Part shown: positions 9,070-17,711 of the stretch, piece by piece
Position numbering within the stretch: position 1 is the first letter of the stretch
How the letters are laid out: the number at the start of each line of letters is the position of its first letter
Program-made: the position numbers and the translations under genes
The notes under the pieces: model-generated
The model's input: only the letters and a program-made list of their open reading frames with translations
Databases searched by the model: none
Told to the model about the DNA's origin: nothing
Assembly: GCF_008123965.1 (NCBI RefSeq)
Contig: NZ_VSTH01000101.1
Span: 1-53,282 of the forward strand
Direction: 5' to 3'
Origin: Bradyrhizobium hipponense
GTDB taxonomy: Bacteria > Pseudomonadota > Alphaproteobacteria > Rhizobiales > Xanthobacteraceae
Length of the DNA stretch: 53,282 bases

Positions 9070-9803
9070 TAGTGGAACATCTGCACGGTTGTGGGTTGAT
9101 AGGCTTGGCCTTGCTGAAGGAAGCGCCGGAGCTGCTCCCTGCCCTGATCTTGGGCCGCGGCACGTTGGGCTGACTCTAGAGATTGCGAGCGCCCTTGGGC
9201 TGCGACGGCGGCCGTCAGATCCGCAAGCTGCTGCGCCTGAAGTGCGATCAGCTGATTGCCGGCCTGGCTTGCCTGCAACGCGCCTGTCGCCCCTTGACTG
9301 GCCGTCACGAGCGCCGACAATTGCGTACGGTTGGTGTCGAGATTTCCGACAACGGTGGCCTGGACCCGCATGGCATCTTGGAGACCCGCCACCGAATTTT
9401 GCCAGCGCGCTTGGGCGTTGCCGATCAGCATCTGGTCGGACATGCTCACTGACGTGGGCGCGTAGGTGGTTGAGAATGCGCTGTCGATTTGCTGGACCTG
9501 GTAGCCAATTCTCTGCGCCTGAGCGAGAAGCTGCTGGGTGCGCTGAATCGATTGCTCGAGCTGCTGCAATGACGAGTACGGCAGATTTGCGAGATTCTTG
9601 GCCTGATTAACCAGCATCTGCGCCTGGTTCTGGAGCGAAGTGATCTGGTTGTTGATCTGCTGCAATTCGCGCGCGGCCGTCAGCACATTCTGCGCATAAT
9701 TGTTCGGATCGAACACGATCCACTGCGCAGCGGCTTGCCGAGGCGCCCCGGAAGCAGCAATGGCGATCAAGCTCGCAGCGAGGGGGAAACGGAGCCGCCT
9801 CAT
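9069..9803 (-). CDS. trbJ: conjugal transfer protein TrbJ (VirB5-like)
   Basis: This 244-residue periplasmic or pilus-tip protein has a Sec signal peptide (RFPLAASLIAIAASGAPRQA) and a long Gln-rich coiled-coil region (LQQINNQITSLQNQAQMLV). The start at 9803 overlaps the trbE stop as ATGA and begins the signal peptide, so it is preferred over the longer upstream reading. The C-terminus is again Gln/Ala-rich. Confidence 0.92.
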   Translation of the reverse strand: MRRLRFPLAASLIAIAASGAPRQAAAQWIVFDPNNYAQNVLTAARELQQINNQITSLQNQAQMLVNQAKNLANLPYSSLQQLEQSIQRTQQLLAQAQRIGYQVQQIDSAFSTTYAPTSVSMSDQMLIGNAQARWQNSVAGLQDAMRVQATVVGNLDTNRTQLSALVTASQGATGALQASQAGNQLIALQAQQLADLTAAVAAQGRSQSLESAQRAAAQDQGREQLRRFLQQGQAYQPTTVQMFH

Positions 9804-12241
9804 GAGGTGCCTCCGTTCCTGGCAAGCTGCGGAATGAGATCGCAGGCCCAACCAAGGTCGCGCGCCTGCAGCCAACCCCTGACGAATTCCTCCCTTCCCT
9901 TCTCGGCTATCGCCCGCTCGATGAGCGCCTGGTCGGCTTTGGAAGACGCGGCCGTAAAGGCGAGCGCGATTTCGCCAAGGCCGAGTTCGAACAGTCGATT
10001 ACCGCAGCGCGACTGGCAGTAGTAATCCCGTTTGGGTGTCGCGCGAGCGAGGATCTCGATCTGGCGGTCGTTCAGTCCAAAGCGCCGATAAATCGCGGTG
10101 ATCTGTGGCTCGATCGCGCGGTCGTTCGGGAGCAGAATTCGGGTTGGACAGCTCTCGATCACCGCGGGCGCGATTTTCGACCCATCGATGTCCGCAAGCG
10201 ACTGGGTCGCGAAAACGACGGAGGCGTTCTTCTTGCGCAGAGTCTTGAGCCATTCGCGAAGCTTCCCGGAAAACCCGGCATCATCGAGCGCGAGCCAGCC
10301 CTCATCGATGATAAGCAGCGTTGGACGGCCATCGAAACGATCCTCAATCCTGTGGAACAGGTAGGCGAGCACTGCCGAGGCGACGGGCGTCCCGATCAAT
10401 CCGTCGGTCTCGAAGACCTGGACGGATGAATCCCCAAGCTGCTCACCTTCGCCATCCAAGAGCCGCTGATATGGCCCACCTAAGCAGTACGGGTGGAGTG
10501 CGCGCTTCAAGGCATTGGATTGGAGAAGAACGGAAAGTCCCGTGAGCGTACGCTCTTGAAGGGGAGCCGAGGCGAGTGACGCCAGGGCCGACCAAACGTG
10601 ATCCTTGGTTTCGGGGCTGACATCGATCCGTTCACGGGCGAGAATCGAGGCAATCCATTCCGAGGCCCAGGCGCGCTCTGCGATATCATCGATGCGCGCA
10701 AGAGGCTGGAGAGCGACAAACTCACTGGTTTCGGTACCAATCGCGCCGCCGAGATCATGCCAGTCTCCTTCCATGGCGATGCTGGCTGCCCGGATCGACC
10801 CGCCGAAATCGAAGGCAAAGATCTGCGCATCGTCATAGCGGCGGAACTGCAGCGCCATGAGCGCGAGCAGAACCGACTTTCCGGCTCCCGTCGGCCCGAC
10901 AATCAGCGTGTGCCCGACATCCCCAACATGCAGTGAAAACCGGAATGGGGTCGATCCCTCGGTCTTGCCGAAGAATAGCGGCGGCGCCTTCAAGTGGTGG
11001 TCCCTCACCTCACCGGCCCATACGGCCGAAAGCGGGATCATATGGGCGAGGTTCAAGGTGGAAAGCGGCGGCTGACGGACGTTGGCGTAAGTTTGTCCCG
11101 GCAGGCTGCCGAGCCAGGCTTCCACTGCATTAACTGTCTCCACCATGCAGGTGAAGTCCCGCCCCTGGATCGCTTTCTCGACGAGCCGCAGTTTTTCGTC
11201 GGCGGCGCCGCCATCCCTGTCCCAGACCGTGACCGTCGCTGTGACAAAGGCCTCACCGATCTGATCCGAGCCCAGTTCCTGAAGCGCGCTATCTGCATCA
11301 ATCGCCTTGTTGTGAGCATCACTATCGAGAAGACTTGAAGCCTCATTCGTCATCACCTCCTTTAGGATCGCGGCGATCGACTTCCGCTTGGCGAACCATT
11401 GCCGTCGGATTCGGGTCAGGAGCCTTAAAGCATCCGCCTTGTCGAGCATGATGGCCCGGGTCGACCAGCGATATGGAAAGGGCAACCGATTGAGGTCGTC
11501 GAGAATCCCGGGGGTGGTCGCGGTCGGAAAGCCCACCACCGTCAGAACGCGCAAATGCGCCTCGCCCAGCATCGGCTCGAGTCCACCCGTGAGCGGCTGA
11601 TCGGCAAGTAGCGCGTCGAGATACATGGGGATCTCAGGGACGCGAACCCGATGCCGCCTGGTCGAAATCGTCAAGTGCAGGTAGGTCAGCGTTGCCTCAT
11701 CATCGAGCCAGCTGCATTCCGGCATAAACCCTTCCACAAGCTGCAAGACGCGGTTGGTCCGGTCGATGAAGCCGCCCAGCACCTCTCGTGCATCGGCGGC
11801 GCCCGTGCGATGACTGCCCTCGTACAGGAGCCGCTCAGCCATGGCGGCGCCCTCCGCTGGCGGCAAATAAAGGAAAGTCATGTAATAGCTCGATTCGAAA
11901 TGAGCGCCTGTCTCTTCAAATTGCGCTTTCCGCTCCGCGTCGACCAGGCTTGACGCCGCATCCGGAAAAGTACTCGCAGGGTAAGCCCCGGCCGAATGAC
12001 GCTGAGCCTCGACGAAAATCGCCCAGCCAGAACCTAGCCGTCGGAGCGCATTGTTCAGCCGGCCAGCGACGGCGACGAGTTCAGACGGAACGGCACTATC
12101 GAGATCTGGTCCACGGAACCTTGCCGTCCGCTGAAACGAGCCATCCTTGTTGAGAATGACGCCCCTATCGACCAGGGCCGCCCAAGGCAGGAAGTCGGCA
12201 AGGCGCGTGTTTGAACGGCGATATTCGGCAAGATTCATCAT
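9800..12241 (-). CDS. trbE: conjugal transfer ATPase TrbE (VirB4-like)
   Basis: This is the VirB4-type ATPase that powers pilus assembly and substrate passage, about 813 residues from the tandem ATG at 12241/12238 (MMNLAEYRRS). Further upstream sequence is the overlapping trbD frame. Walker A is GPTGAGKS and Walker B is TLLIIDEGW. Downstream of these are the conserved VirB4 segment FATQSLADIDGS and the sensor LLPNDRAIEPQI. It is full-length and uninterrupted. Confidence 0.95.
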   Translation of the reverse strand: MMNLAEYRRSNTRLADFLPWAALVDRGVILNKDGSFQRTARFRGPDLDSAVPSELVAVAGRLNNALRRLGSGWAIFVEAQRHSAGAYPASTFPDAASSLVDAERKAQFEETGAHFESSYYMTFLYLPPAEGAAMAERLLYEGSHRTGAADAREVLGGFIDRTNRVLQLVEGFMPECSWLDDEATLTYLHLTISTRRHRVRVPEIPMYLDALLADQPLTGGLEPMLGEAHLRVLTVVGFPTATTPGILDDLNRLPFPYRWSTRAIMLDKADALRLLTRIRRQWFAKRKSIAAILKEVMTNEASSLLDSDAHNKAIDADSALQELGSDQIGEAFVTATVTVWDRDGGAADEKLRLVEKAIQGRDFTCMVETVNAVEAWLGSLPGQTYANVRQPPLSTLNLAHMIPLSAVWAGEVRDHHLKAPPLFFGKTEGSTPFRFSLHVGDVGHTLIVGPTGAGKSVLLALMALQFRRYDDAQIFAFDFGGSIRAASIAMEGDWHDLGGAIGTETSEFVALQPLARIDDIAERAWASEWIASILARERIDVSPETKDHVWSALASLASAPLQERTLTGLSVLLQSNALKRALHPYCLGGPYQRLLDGEGEQLGDSSVQVFETDGLIGTPVASAVLAYLFHRIEDRFDGRPTLLIIDEGWLALDDAGFSGKLREWLKTLRKKNASVVFATQSLADIDGSKIAPAVIESCPTRILLPNDRAIEPQITAIYRRFGLNDRQIEILARATPKRDYYCQSRCGNRLFELGLGEIALAFTAASSKADQALIERAIAEKGREEFVRGWLQARDLGWACDLIPQLARNGGTS

Positions 12242-12249
12242 ATGCAACT

Positions 12250-12513
12250 CTAGGAGCTGAGGTGGCCTGGAATGCGGACGTGCCGGCGCACGACTTCCAC
12301 GAAATCGGGATCGCGTTTTGCGGCCCAGACGGCGGCCATGTGGCCGACGAACCAGAGGAGAAGGCCGGCAACCCAAAGGCGCAGCCCAAGACCGAGTGCC
12401 GCCGCTAACGTGCCGTTGGCGATCGCCACGACACGCGGCGCACCCCCCATCAGGATCGGTTCGGTGAGCGCACGATGAACGGGCGCGATAAAGCCTGCGA
12501 CAGGCTCCTCCAT
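12250..12513 (-). CDS. trbD: conjugal transfer protein TrbD (VirB3-like)
   Basis: This 87-residue inner-membrane protein has two hydrophobic segments (about 29-45 and 46-65) and the VirB3-type N-terminus PVHRALTEPILMGG. The start at 12513 shares one base with the trbC stop (TGATG), which fixes it. Longer upstream readings lie inside trbC. Confidence 0.92.
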   Translation of the reverse strand: MEEPVAGFIAPVHRALTEPILMGGAPRVVAIANGTLAAALGLGLRLWVAGLLLWFVGHMAAVWAAKRDPDFVEVVRRHVRIPGHLSS

Positions 12514-12839
12514 CAGATCACCACGCCGCCGCCGAAGGAGAAGAAAGACAGAAAGAAGCTCGATGCCGCAAAGGCGATGGACAGACCGAACACGATCTGA
12601 ACCAGGCGACGAAAGCCACCAGATGTGTCGCCAAATGCGAGCGAGAGCCCGGTCACGATGATAATGATGACGGCGATAATCTTGGCGACGGGACCCTCGA
12701 CCGATTGTAAAATCTGATTGAGCGGCTGCTCCCACGGCATATTTGAGCCAGCGGCCCAAGCCGGGATACTGCTCAGCCAAAGGCTCACAATTGCTGTAGC
12801 CGGAATGCTGGCGCGGCGGAGAGATGAAGGCTTGCTCAT
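12513..12839 (-). CDS. trbC: TrbC pilin precursor (VirB2-like)
   Basis: This is a 108-residue pilin precursor. A signal peptide ends at about SIPAWA-A, followed by two strongly hydrophobic segments (KIIAVIIIIVTGLSLAF and IVFGLSIAFAASSFFLSF). VirB2/TrbC pilins form the conjugative pilus and are often processed by TraF, whose gene is at 30691. The start overlaps the trbB stop as ATGA. Confidence 0.92.
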   Translation of the reverse strand: MSKPSSLRRASIPATAIVSLWLSSIPAWAAGSNMPWEQPLNQILQSVEGPVAKIIAVIIIIVTGLSLAFGDTSGGFRRLVQIVFGLSIAFAASSFFLSFFSFGGGVVI

Positions 12840-13804
12840 GAGCGGTCTCCAATTGCAGAAAGGCTGTAATCACCTGATGCTCCTAAGCCGGTGACGCGGG
12901 CGAGCTCGCCCAAGCGGCGTTCGGCGCCGCGGCCGCTGAGCACCGCGATCACGTTGATTGTTTCGGCGATAAGCGGACGCGGGACTGTGACAACAGCTTC
13001 CTGGACGAGCTGCTCGAGCCGACGTAACGCCCCAAGCGCCGTTCCGGCATGGATCGTGCCGATTCCGCCAGGATGTCCTGTGCCCCAAGCCTTGAGCAAA
13101 TCGAGCGCTTCGGCTCCGCGCACCTCACCGATTGGAATTCGATCGGGGCGCAGACGGAGCGACGAGCGGACCAGGTCGGAAAGCGAGATCAAGCCGTCCT
13201 TTGTGCGGAGCGCCACGAGGTTTGGCGCCAGGCACTGAAGCTCGCGCGTATCTTCGATGAGAACGACCCGATCAGTCGTTTTAGCGACCTCCGCGAGAAG
13301 GGCATTGGTCAGTGTCGTCTTGCCGGTCGAGGTGCCGCCGGCGACCAGAATGTTCTTGCGCGCGCGAACTGCATCCCTCAATGCACCGGCCTGATCCGGC
13401 GTCATGATGCCGACTGCGACGTAATCCTCGAGGCTGAACACGGCAACCGCCGGCTTTCTGATCGCTAATGTTGGCGCGGCAACGACCGGCGGCAGCAGCC
13501 CCTCGAACCGCTCCCCCGTCTCGGGCAGCTCGGCAGAAATCCGTGGGCTCCCGGGATGAACCTCGGCACCAACGTAGTGAGCCACCACGCGGATAATTCG
13601 CTCTCCATCAGAGGGGGATATAGTCTTGCCAGTATCCGTAAGGCCGCTCGACAGACGGTCGATCCACAGTCGGCCATCGGGATTGAGCATCACCTCGACG
13701 ATTTCCGGATCTTCCAAAAACCCAGCGATGGCGGGCCCCAGCGCGGTACGCAGCATACGCGCTCCGCGCAAGTTCGCTTCTGAATCAAAAGAATGGATCG
13801 GCAC
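12836..13804 (-). CDS. trbB: conjugal transfer ATPase TrbB (VirB11-like)
   Basis: This is a VirB11-family hexameric ATPase and the first gene of the trb operon. A GTG at 13804 is taken as start because GGAG lies 6 bp upstream (322 residues). A TTG at 13816 has no such site. Walker A is GGTSTGKTT at about 156-164, with an Asp box VLIEDTREL, Walker B-like RIPIGEVRGAEA and the His box GGIGTIHAGTA. In related elements a copG-like gene and traG lie directly upstream. Here they are 10.5 kb away. Confidence 0.95.
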   Translation of the reverse strand: MPIHSFDSEANLRGARMLRTALGPAIAGFLEDPEIVEVMLNPDGRLWIDRLSSGLTDTGKTISPSDGERIIRVVAHYVGAEVHPGSPRISAELPETGERFEGLLPPVVAAPTLAIRKPAVAVFSLEDYVAVGIMTPDQAGALRDAVRARKNILVAGGTSTGKTTLTNALLAEVAKTTDRVVLIEDTRELQCLAPNLVALRTKDGLISLSDLVRSSLRLRPDRIPIGEVRGAEALDLLKAWGTGHPGGIGTIHAGTALGALRRLEQLVQEAVVTVPRPLIAETINVIAVLSGRGAERRLGELARVTGLGASGDYSLSAIGDRS

Positions 13805-14037
13805 GATTTGCTCCAAGCTGCTGAGGCCGCTTCGGCGCCCTCATCTGGAGGCAAATAAAAGGCAGGACCTGTATTACCGCAACAAAGGGAATATGCCGTT
13901 CGTAGCCTAGCGTAGAAGAAGAAACTTTTGGAAAGAGCTAGCTTGACGCCACGACCCATCGACGGCGAGGCGAGAAATCCGCAATGACTGATGACCCGCG
14001 TTTACGATTTTGCGCCTCTCGCGGTAGCGATGTTTGC
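13805..14037. other. trbB upstream region
   Basis: This stretch must contain the promoter now serving trbB. It holds an ACCTGT hexamer at 13867-13872 but no matching second lux-box half, and no gene. Confidence 0.4.
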
Positions 14038-14220
14038 TCAGGCTAAGTTGCTTCTCCTGAACCAGTGCCACTCGCCCACGTGGGCACGATTGAGATCCCG
14101 CTTCTTTTTGAGGAAGGTCAGGCCGGGGATAATGAACCACACCAGCCGGCGGGCTGCCGCAAACACCAATGCCGAAAGGCTGGTCTGGTACACCACCGCG
14201 AGTGTCGCGCCCCCTGCAGG
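14038..14220 (-). pseudogene. MFS transporter C-terminal fragment
   Basis: Read on the minus strand, one frame gives VVYQTSLSALVFAAARRLVW, then FIIPGLTFLKKKRDLNRA and a stop at about 14038. This resembles the last membrane helix of the intact MFS protein encoded at 17712-19193 (YQTAFSINVVLQLAALVWFI, then APWLKKLN). Nothing of the rest of the carrier is visible upstream, so it is a decayed tail. Confidence 0.55.
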
Positions 14221-14443
14221 ACCATTTCTTCCAAATCAGGCCGGACGACTACTGCACGATAATTGCCAACGCAAAATACAGGAGTTCAAGGAGCGATTTC
14301 TAGTCCGCAATTGCAACAAAGTCTGGAATCTCAACGCCTTTCGCTGGGCGCTCCCGGACAAGATTGAACTGCGACTTTGCTGGCCCGCGGCATTCCGTTG
14401 GCGACGGTATTGGCCGTCGCAGGGCCGAGCTTAGCTCGCACAT
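14221..14443. other. no gene recognised
   Basis: This is the short stretch between the MFS fragment and dctA. No terminator with a T run was found behind dctA and no gene is supported. Confidence 0.4.
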
Positions 14444-15742
14444 CTACTTGAGCTGCGCGTGTAGCGAGGCATGGTCGAGTTCGCCTTCCCACCAGGACAC
14501 AAATACCGCGGCAATACCGTTCCCGATAATGTTCGTAAGCGCGCGCACCTCGCTCATGAACTTGTCGATCGAGAATACGATCGCAATGCCCGGGACAAGC
14601 TCAGGACTGACCACCGTCAACGTTGCGGCCAGGGTGACGAAGCCGGCACCGGTAACACCGCTTGCGCCCTTCGAGGTGAGCATCGCCACAACCAATATCG
14701 TGAGCTGCTGGCCAAAGTTGAGATCGACCCCGAGCGCCTGTGCGATGAACAACGTCGCCAACGTCATGTAAATGTTGGTGCCGTCCAGATTGAAGGAGTA
14801 TCCGGTCGGCACCACTAGGCCAACGACTGGCTTGGAACAACCCAGCCGTTCGAGCTTTTCCATCAACTGCGGCAGCGCGCTTTCGGACGACGACGTTCCG
14901 AGCACGATCAGCAGCTCATCCTTAATGTAGACGATGAACTTTAGGATAGAAAAGCCGACCAAGCGCGCGATCAGGCCAAGCACAATGATCACGAAGAGCC
15001 CGGCTGTCACATAGAACAGCGCAATCAATCCGATGAGTTTACCGAGCGCGGAGGGTCCGAATTCGCCGATGGTGTAGGCCATCGCGCCGAACGCTCCGAT
15101 CGGCGCGGCCTTCATCACGATCCTAATGACACCAAACACCGCGTGCGCAGCATCGTCAACCAGACCGCGCATCCGCTCACCCCGCTCGCCAAGCGCCATC
15201 AGCGAGAACCCGAATAGGATGGCAAACAGCAGCACCTGTAGCACGTCGCCTCGCGCCAGGGCGCCAACCACGCTATCAGGAATGATATTGAGGAGGAAAT
15301 CGACCGCCTTCTGCCCTTCCGCCCTTTTGACGTAGTTGGCTACCGCCGCGGCATCAGCCCTGGGAGCGAGCCCATGACCGGCCTGAACGAGATTGCCCAT
15401 CACGAGACCCAGGACGAGCGCGAAGGTTGATACGATCTCGAAGTAAAGCAGCGCCTTGACGCCGACTCGGCCGACCTTTCGTGCATCCTGAACATGCGCA
15501 ATTCCGGACACAACAGTGCAGAAGATGATCGGCGCAATTACCATTTTGATCAGCTTGATGAAACCGTCACCAAGCGCTTTGACCCAGCTGCTCGTTCCCA
15601 CAGCAGGCCACAACCAGCCAACGAGAATGCCAACCAGGATCGCGATGAGTACCTGGATGTAAAGAACTTTGTACCAGGGGCCAGATGGCTGGAACAGGGC
15701 GGCGGCTTTGACAGAGCGGCGCTGGCGGTGAATGTACATCAT
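14444..15742 (-). CDS. dctA: C4-dicarboxylate:cation symporter DctA
   Basis: This 432-residue secondary carrier of the DAACS family takes up succinate, fumarate and malate, the carbon supplied to nodule bacteroids. Typical motifs are visible: a first helix after YKVLYIQVLIAILVGI, the serine-rich re-entrant loop VLGTSSSESALPQL, and the substrate/cation segment GYSFNLDGTNIYMTLA followed by LTSKGASGVTGAGFVTLAAT. It appears intact with eight helices plus two hairpins as expected. It has no dctBD neighbours, so it is an extra cargo copy and its regulation is unknown. Confidence 0.94.
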   Translation of the reverse strand: MMYIHRQRRSVKAAALFQPSGPWYKVLYIQVLIAILVGILVGWLWPAVGTSSWVKALGDGFIKLIKMVIAPIIFCTVVSGIAHVQDARKVGRVGVKALLYFEIVSTFALVLGLVMGNLVQAGHGLAPRADAAAVANYVKRAEGQKAVDFLLNIIPDSVVGALARGDVLQVLLFAILFGFSLMALGERGERMRGLVDDAAHAVFGVIRIVMKAAPIGAFGAMAYTIGEFGPSALGKLIGLIALFYVTAGLFVIIVLGLIARLVGFSILKFIVYIKDELLIVLGTSSSESALPQLMEKLERLGCSKPVVGLVVPTGYSFNLDGTNIYMTLATLFIAQALGVDLNFGQQLTILVVAMLTSKGASGVTGAGFVTLAATLTVVSPELVPGIAIVFSIDKFMSEVRALTNIIGNGIAAVFVSWWEGELDHASLHAQLK

Positions 15743-16285
15743 GCTCGACCCGGTGCCGTGGTATCAAAGAGGGGTGACAATGAAGGTACGGCTTCGCTCA
15801 GTGTTCCTTCGGTGCGGAGCGCAGGGGACTCTGACCGCTCCAGATGGCCCCGTCCATTGCCGCGGATTGGCGCCTCTCCCGAATCGGCTTGTGGTCGACG
15901 CGAAACGAAGTTCTGAATCGCTTCTGAGAGCAGCGATAGAAACTTGAGAAAGCTTCCTTGAGAGCTGGAAAGCATCAGCGTCACCACCCATTTCTATCTT
16001 TTTTGGTTGTTCGAAGATGCCATCCAGCATCTTCTAAGACGCCAACCTTAGCAGCCGGCGACCACTCTTCACCTGGACAGGCACTCTCGCCGCTATCGCG
16101 CCCGAGCGCGACATATCTTGAAGAAACATTCACCACCGTAAAGATCTGGTGGTGGTGCGGCCTCGCCCGCGTTCACCCGCTCACTTCTCCTATCCTCACT
16201 TCATGTGAATGCCCCGACATTCCCAATAGGGATCGAATTCGATCGCAAAAGCACGAGGCCGAAAAGACGTGGCACGCAGCATTGT
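15743..16285. other. intergenic upstream of dctA
   Basis: No gene or recognisable protein fragment is seen in these 540 bp. I looked for a -24/-12 sigma-54 promoter upstream of dctA and found no element with both GG and GC at the right spacing. Confidence 0.4.
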
Positions 16286-17488
16286 TCACGCTGCCTCACT
16301 TGGCGATCTCGGTTCCGGTTTTTCGCTAGCCGTGTTTTGCGGGGCTGAACAACACTCCTCATAACAGAGCTTCTCACTCCTGTAGCTCGCCAAATCCTGC
16401 AGAGAGCACGGCACGACATCCCGTTTCGCTACATCCGAGGCAGGCGCTGCATCCAGCCACTTCAGCGCCACCTTGACCAGCTCGATCGCGCGGTCCCTCT
16501 TACCGGTCTCGTAATAGTACTGAGCGACCGCCCCGTACGACAGGAACTTAGCGCCCTCGCCGCCTTGGGGCGGGTTCGTCGCTAGGATGTGTTCGGAGAG
16601 GTCCTTGCCCATGGCAAAGCGCTCGGCATGTGGGAAACCGGAGTAGTCTTTCGCGGGGTCGAACAGTTGGCGGATCGCCACGCTCATCCAAACCACGGAT
16701 TTCTTCTCGATCGCATCGCGAACCAATTGACGCAACACGGGCAGGCCAGCCCGCATGTCGCGCATTTTGTGAAGCAACAGTTCCGCATGAAGCCCACGGA
16801 TGGTGACCTCGTCCGGCATCGCAGCGAGGGCCTCCTCGATCGCTGAAAGGGCTGTCGGCCAATCCTTACTCTTTATGGCGGGTTCGAGTCTGGCAAAGAT
16901 CGGCTCCGCCAGCCCTCGCTTCTGCGATAGTTCACGCTTTCTGCGTTGACCCGTGTTTATCCTCTCCGCATCCAGCGCTTTGGCTTCATCGCTCCTTGCC
17001 CACGATCCGTTCAGAATCTTGGGCAAGGCGTTATCGAGTTGCGTCGGATGGCCGATAAAGGCGATGCGGCCGTCACGGTCCACCACGAATGACGCGGGAA
17101 TCTCGACAGAAAAGCTAGGATCCATCCAAATCTTGTTCATTTCGCCCGCGTCGTCGAATGCGATCGCGAAGTTCAGATTTGGCAAGCTCTTCGTCAACCA
17201 AGCGTCCAAGCTGGCTCGCGCTTCATCTACCGTCGGAGCCGCGACTCCCACCACCTCAACTCCGTTGCTCCTGTATTTGTCTTGCAGGATCACCAAATTC
17301 GGCATCGAGGCGATACATGGTCCGCACCACGTCGCCCAAAACTCGATGATGTATACTTTCCCAGGTTCGAACTTTGTAACGGGCTGGCCACGTAGCCAAT
17401 CCTCAACTTTGATGGAGGGAGCTGGGGAACCGACGCTCAGCACGTTCTCCGCACCGACTTGACTTGCGCTCTCAGTCAGACTGGTCAT
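16286..17488 (-). CDS. TlpA/ResA-like thioredoxin-fold protein with helical C-terminal domain
   Basis: This 400-residue protein begins with a thioredoxin-like domain of the TlpA/AhpC-TSA type (about 15-165). The redox motif WCGPC is at 54-58 (Cys55 and Cys58) and the cis-Pro segment is EIPASFVVDRDGRIAF. After it comes an unusual alpha-helical domain of about 220 residues resembling TPR-like helices (AALSAIEEALAAMPDEV near its start), ending in a Cys-rich tail (CYEECC). No signal peptide is evident from the chosen ATG, so it is probably a cytoplasmic thiol oxidoreductase. Its substrate is unknown. It lies between dctA and the MFS gene on the same strand but with gaps that argue against one operon. 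Confidence 0.8.
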   Translation of the reverse strand: MTSLTESASQVGAENVLSVGSPAPSIKVEDWLRGQPVTKFEPGKVYIIEFWATWCGPCIASMPNLVILQDKYRSNGVEVVGVAAPTVDEARASLDAWLTKSLPNLNFAIAFDDAGEMNKIWMDPSFSVEIPASFVVDRDGRIAFIGHPTQLDNALPKILNGSWARSDEAKALDAERINTGQRRKRELSQKRGLAEPIFARLEPAIKSKDWPTALSAIEEALAAMPDEVTIRGLHAELLLHKMRDMRAGLPVLRQLVRDAIEKKSVVWMSVAIRQLFDPAKDYSGFPHAERFAMGKDLSEHILATNPPQGGEGAKFLSYGAVAQYYYETGKRDRAIELVKVALKWLDAAPASDVAKRDVVPCSLQDLASYRSEKLCYEECCSAPQNTASEKPEPRSPSEAA

Positions 17489-17711
17489 TGCTCTAATTCG
17501 CTTTTCCTGGCTCTGCGGAGAAAAATAGCAAGTCGCGTGCCAGCCAGCGCTCATTGATATTGCGCATTTTTTTGTCATTCCTGTCGACCTTGCGACGCAT
17601 GTCGCATGTCCGACCAGCTGTTTGAAGCTTCTCAGGCAATCAGTCGGCCGGACGTTCTTGACGCGCCTGTAGACCGACGAGGCGGGAAGTCAGGCAGCGC
17701 AAAGGCCGAGT

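Noticed and set aside
13867..13886. Half lux box (ACCTGT) about 50-60 bp upstream of trbB
   Set aside because: The position mirrors the traI box, but the second half (AACAAA) does not match ACAGGT, so TraR control of trbB is not supported by this site.
15994..16060. Possible sigma-54 promoter upstream of dctA
   Set aside because: A TGGC occurs on the minus strand, but no TTGC lies at the required spacing.
16864..16890. tRNA T-loop-like GGTTCGAGTC
   Set aside because: It lies inside the thioredoxin-like gene and no acceptor or anticodon stem can be formed around it. No tRNA is present in the window as far as I can see.
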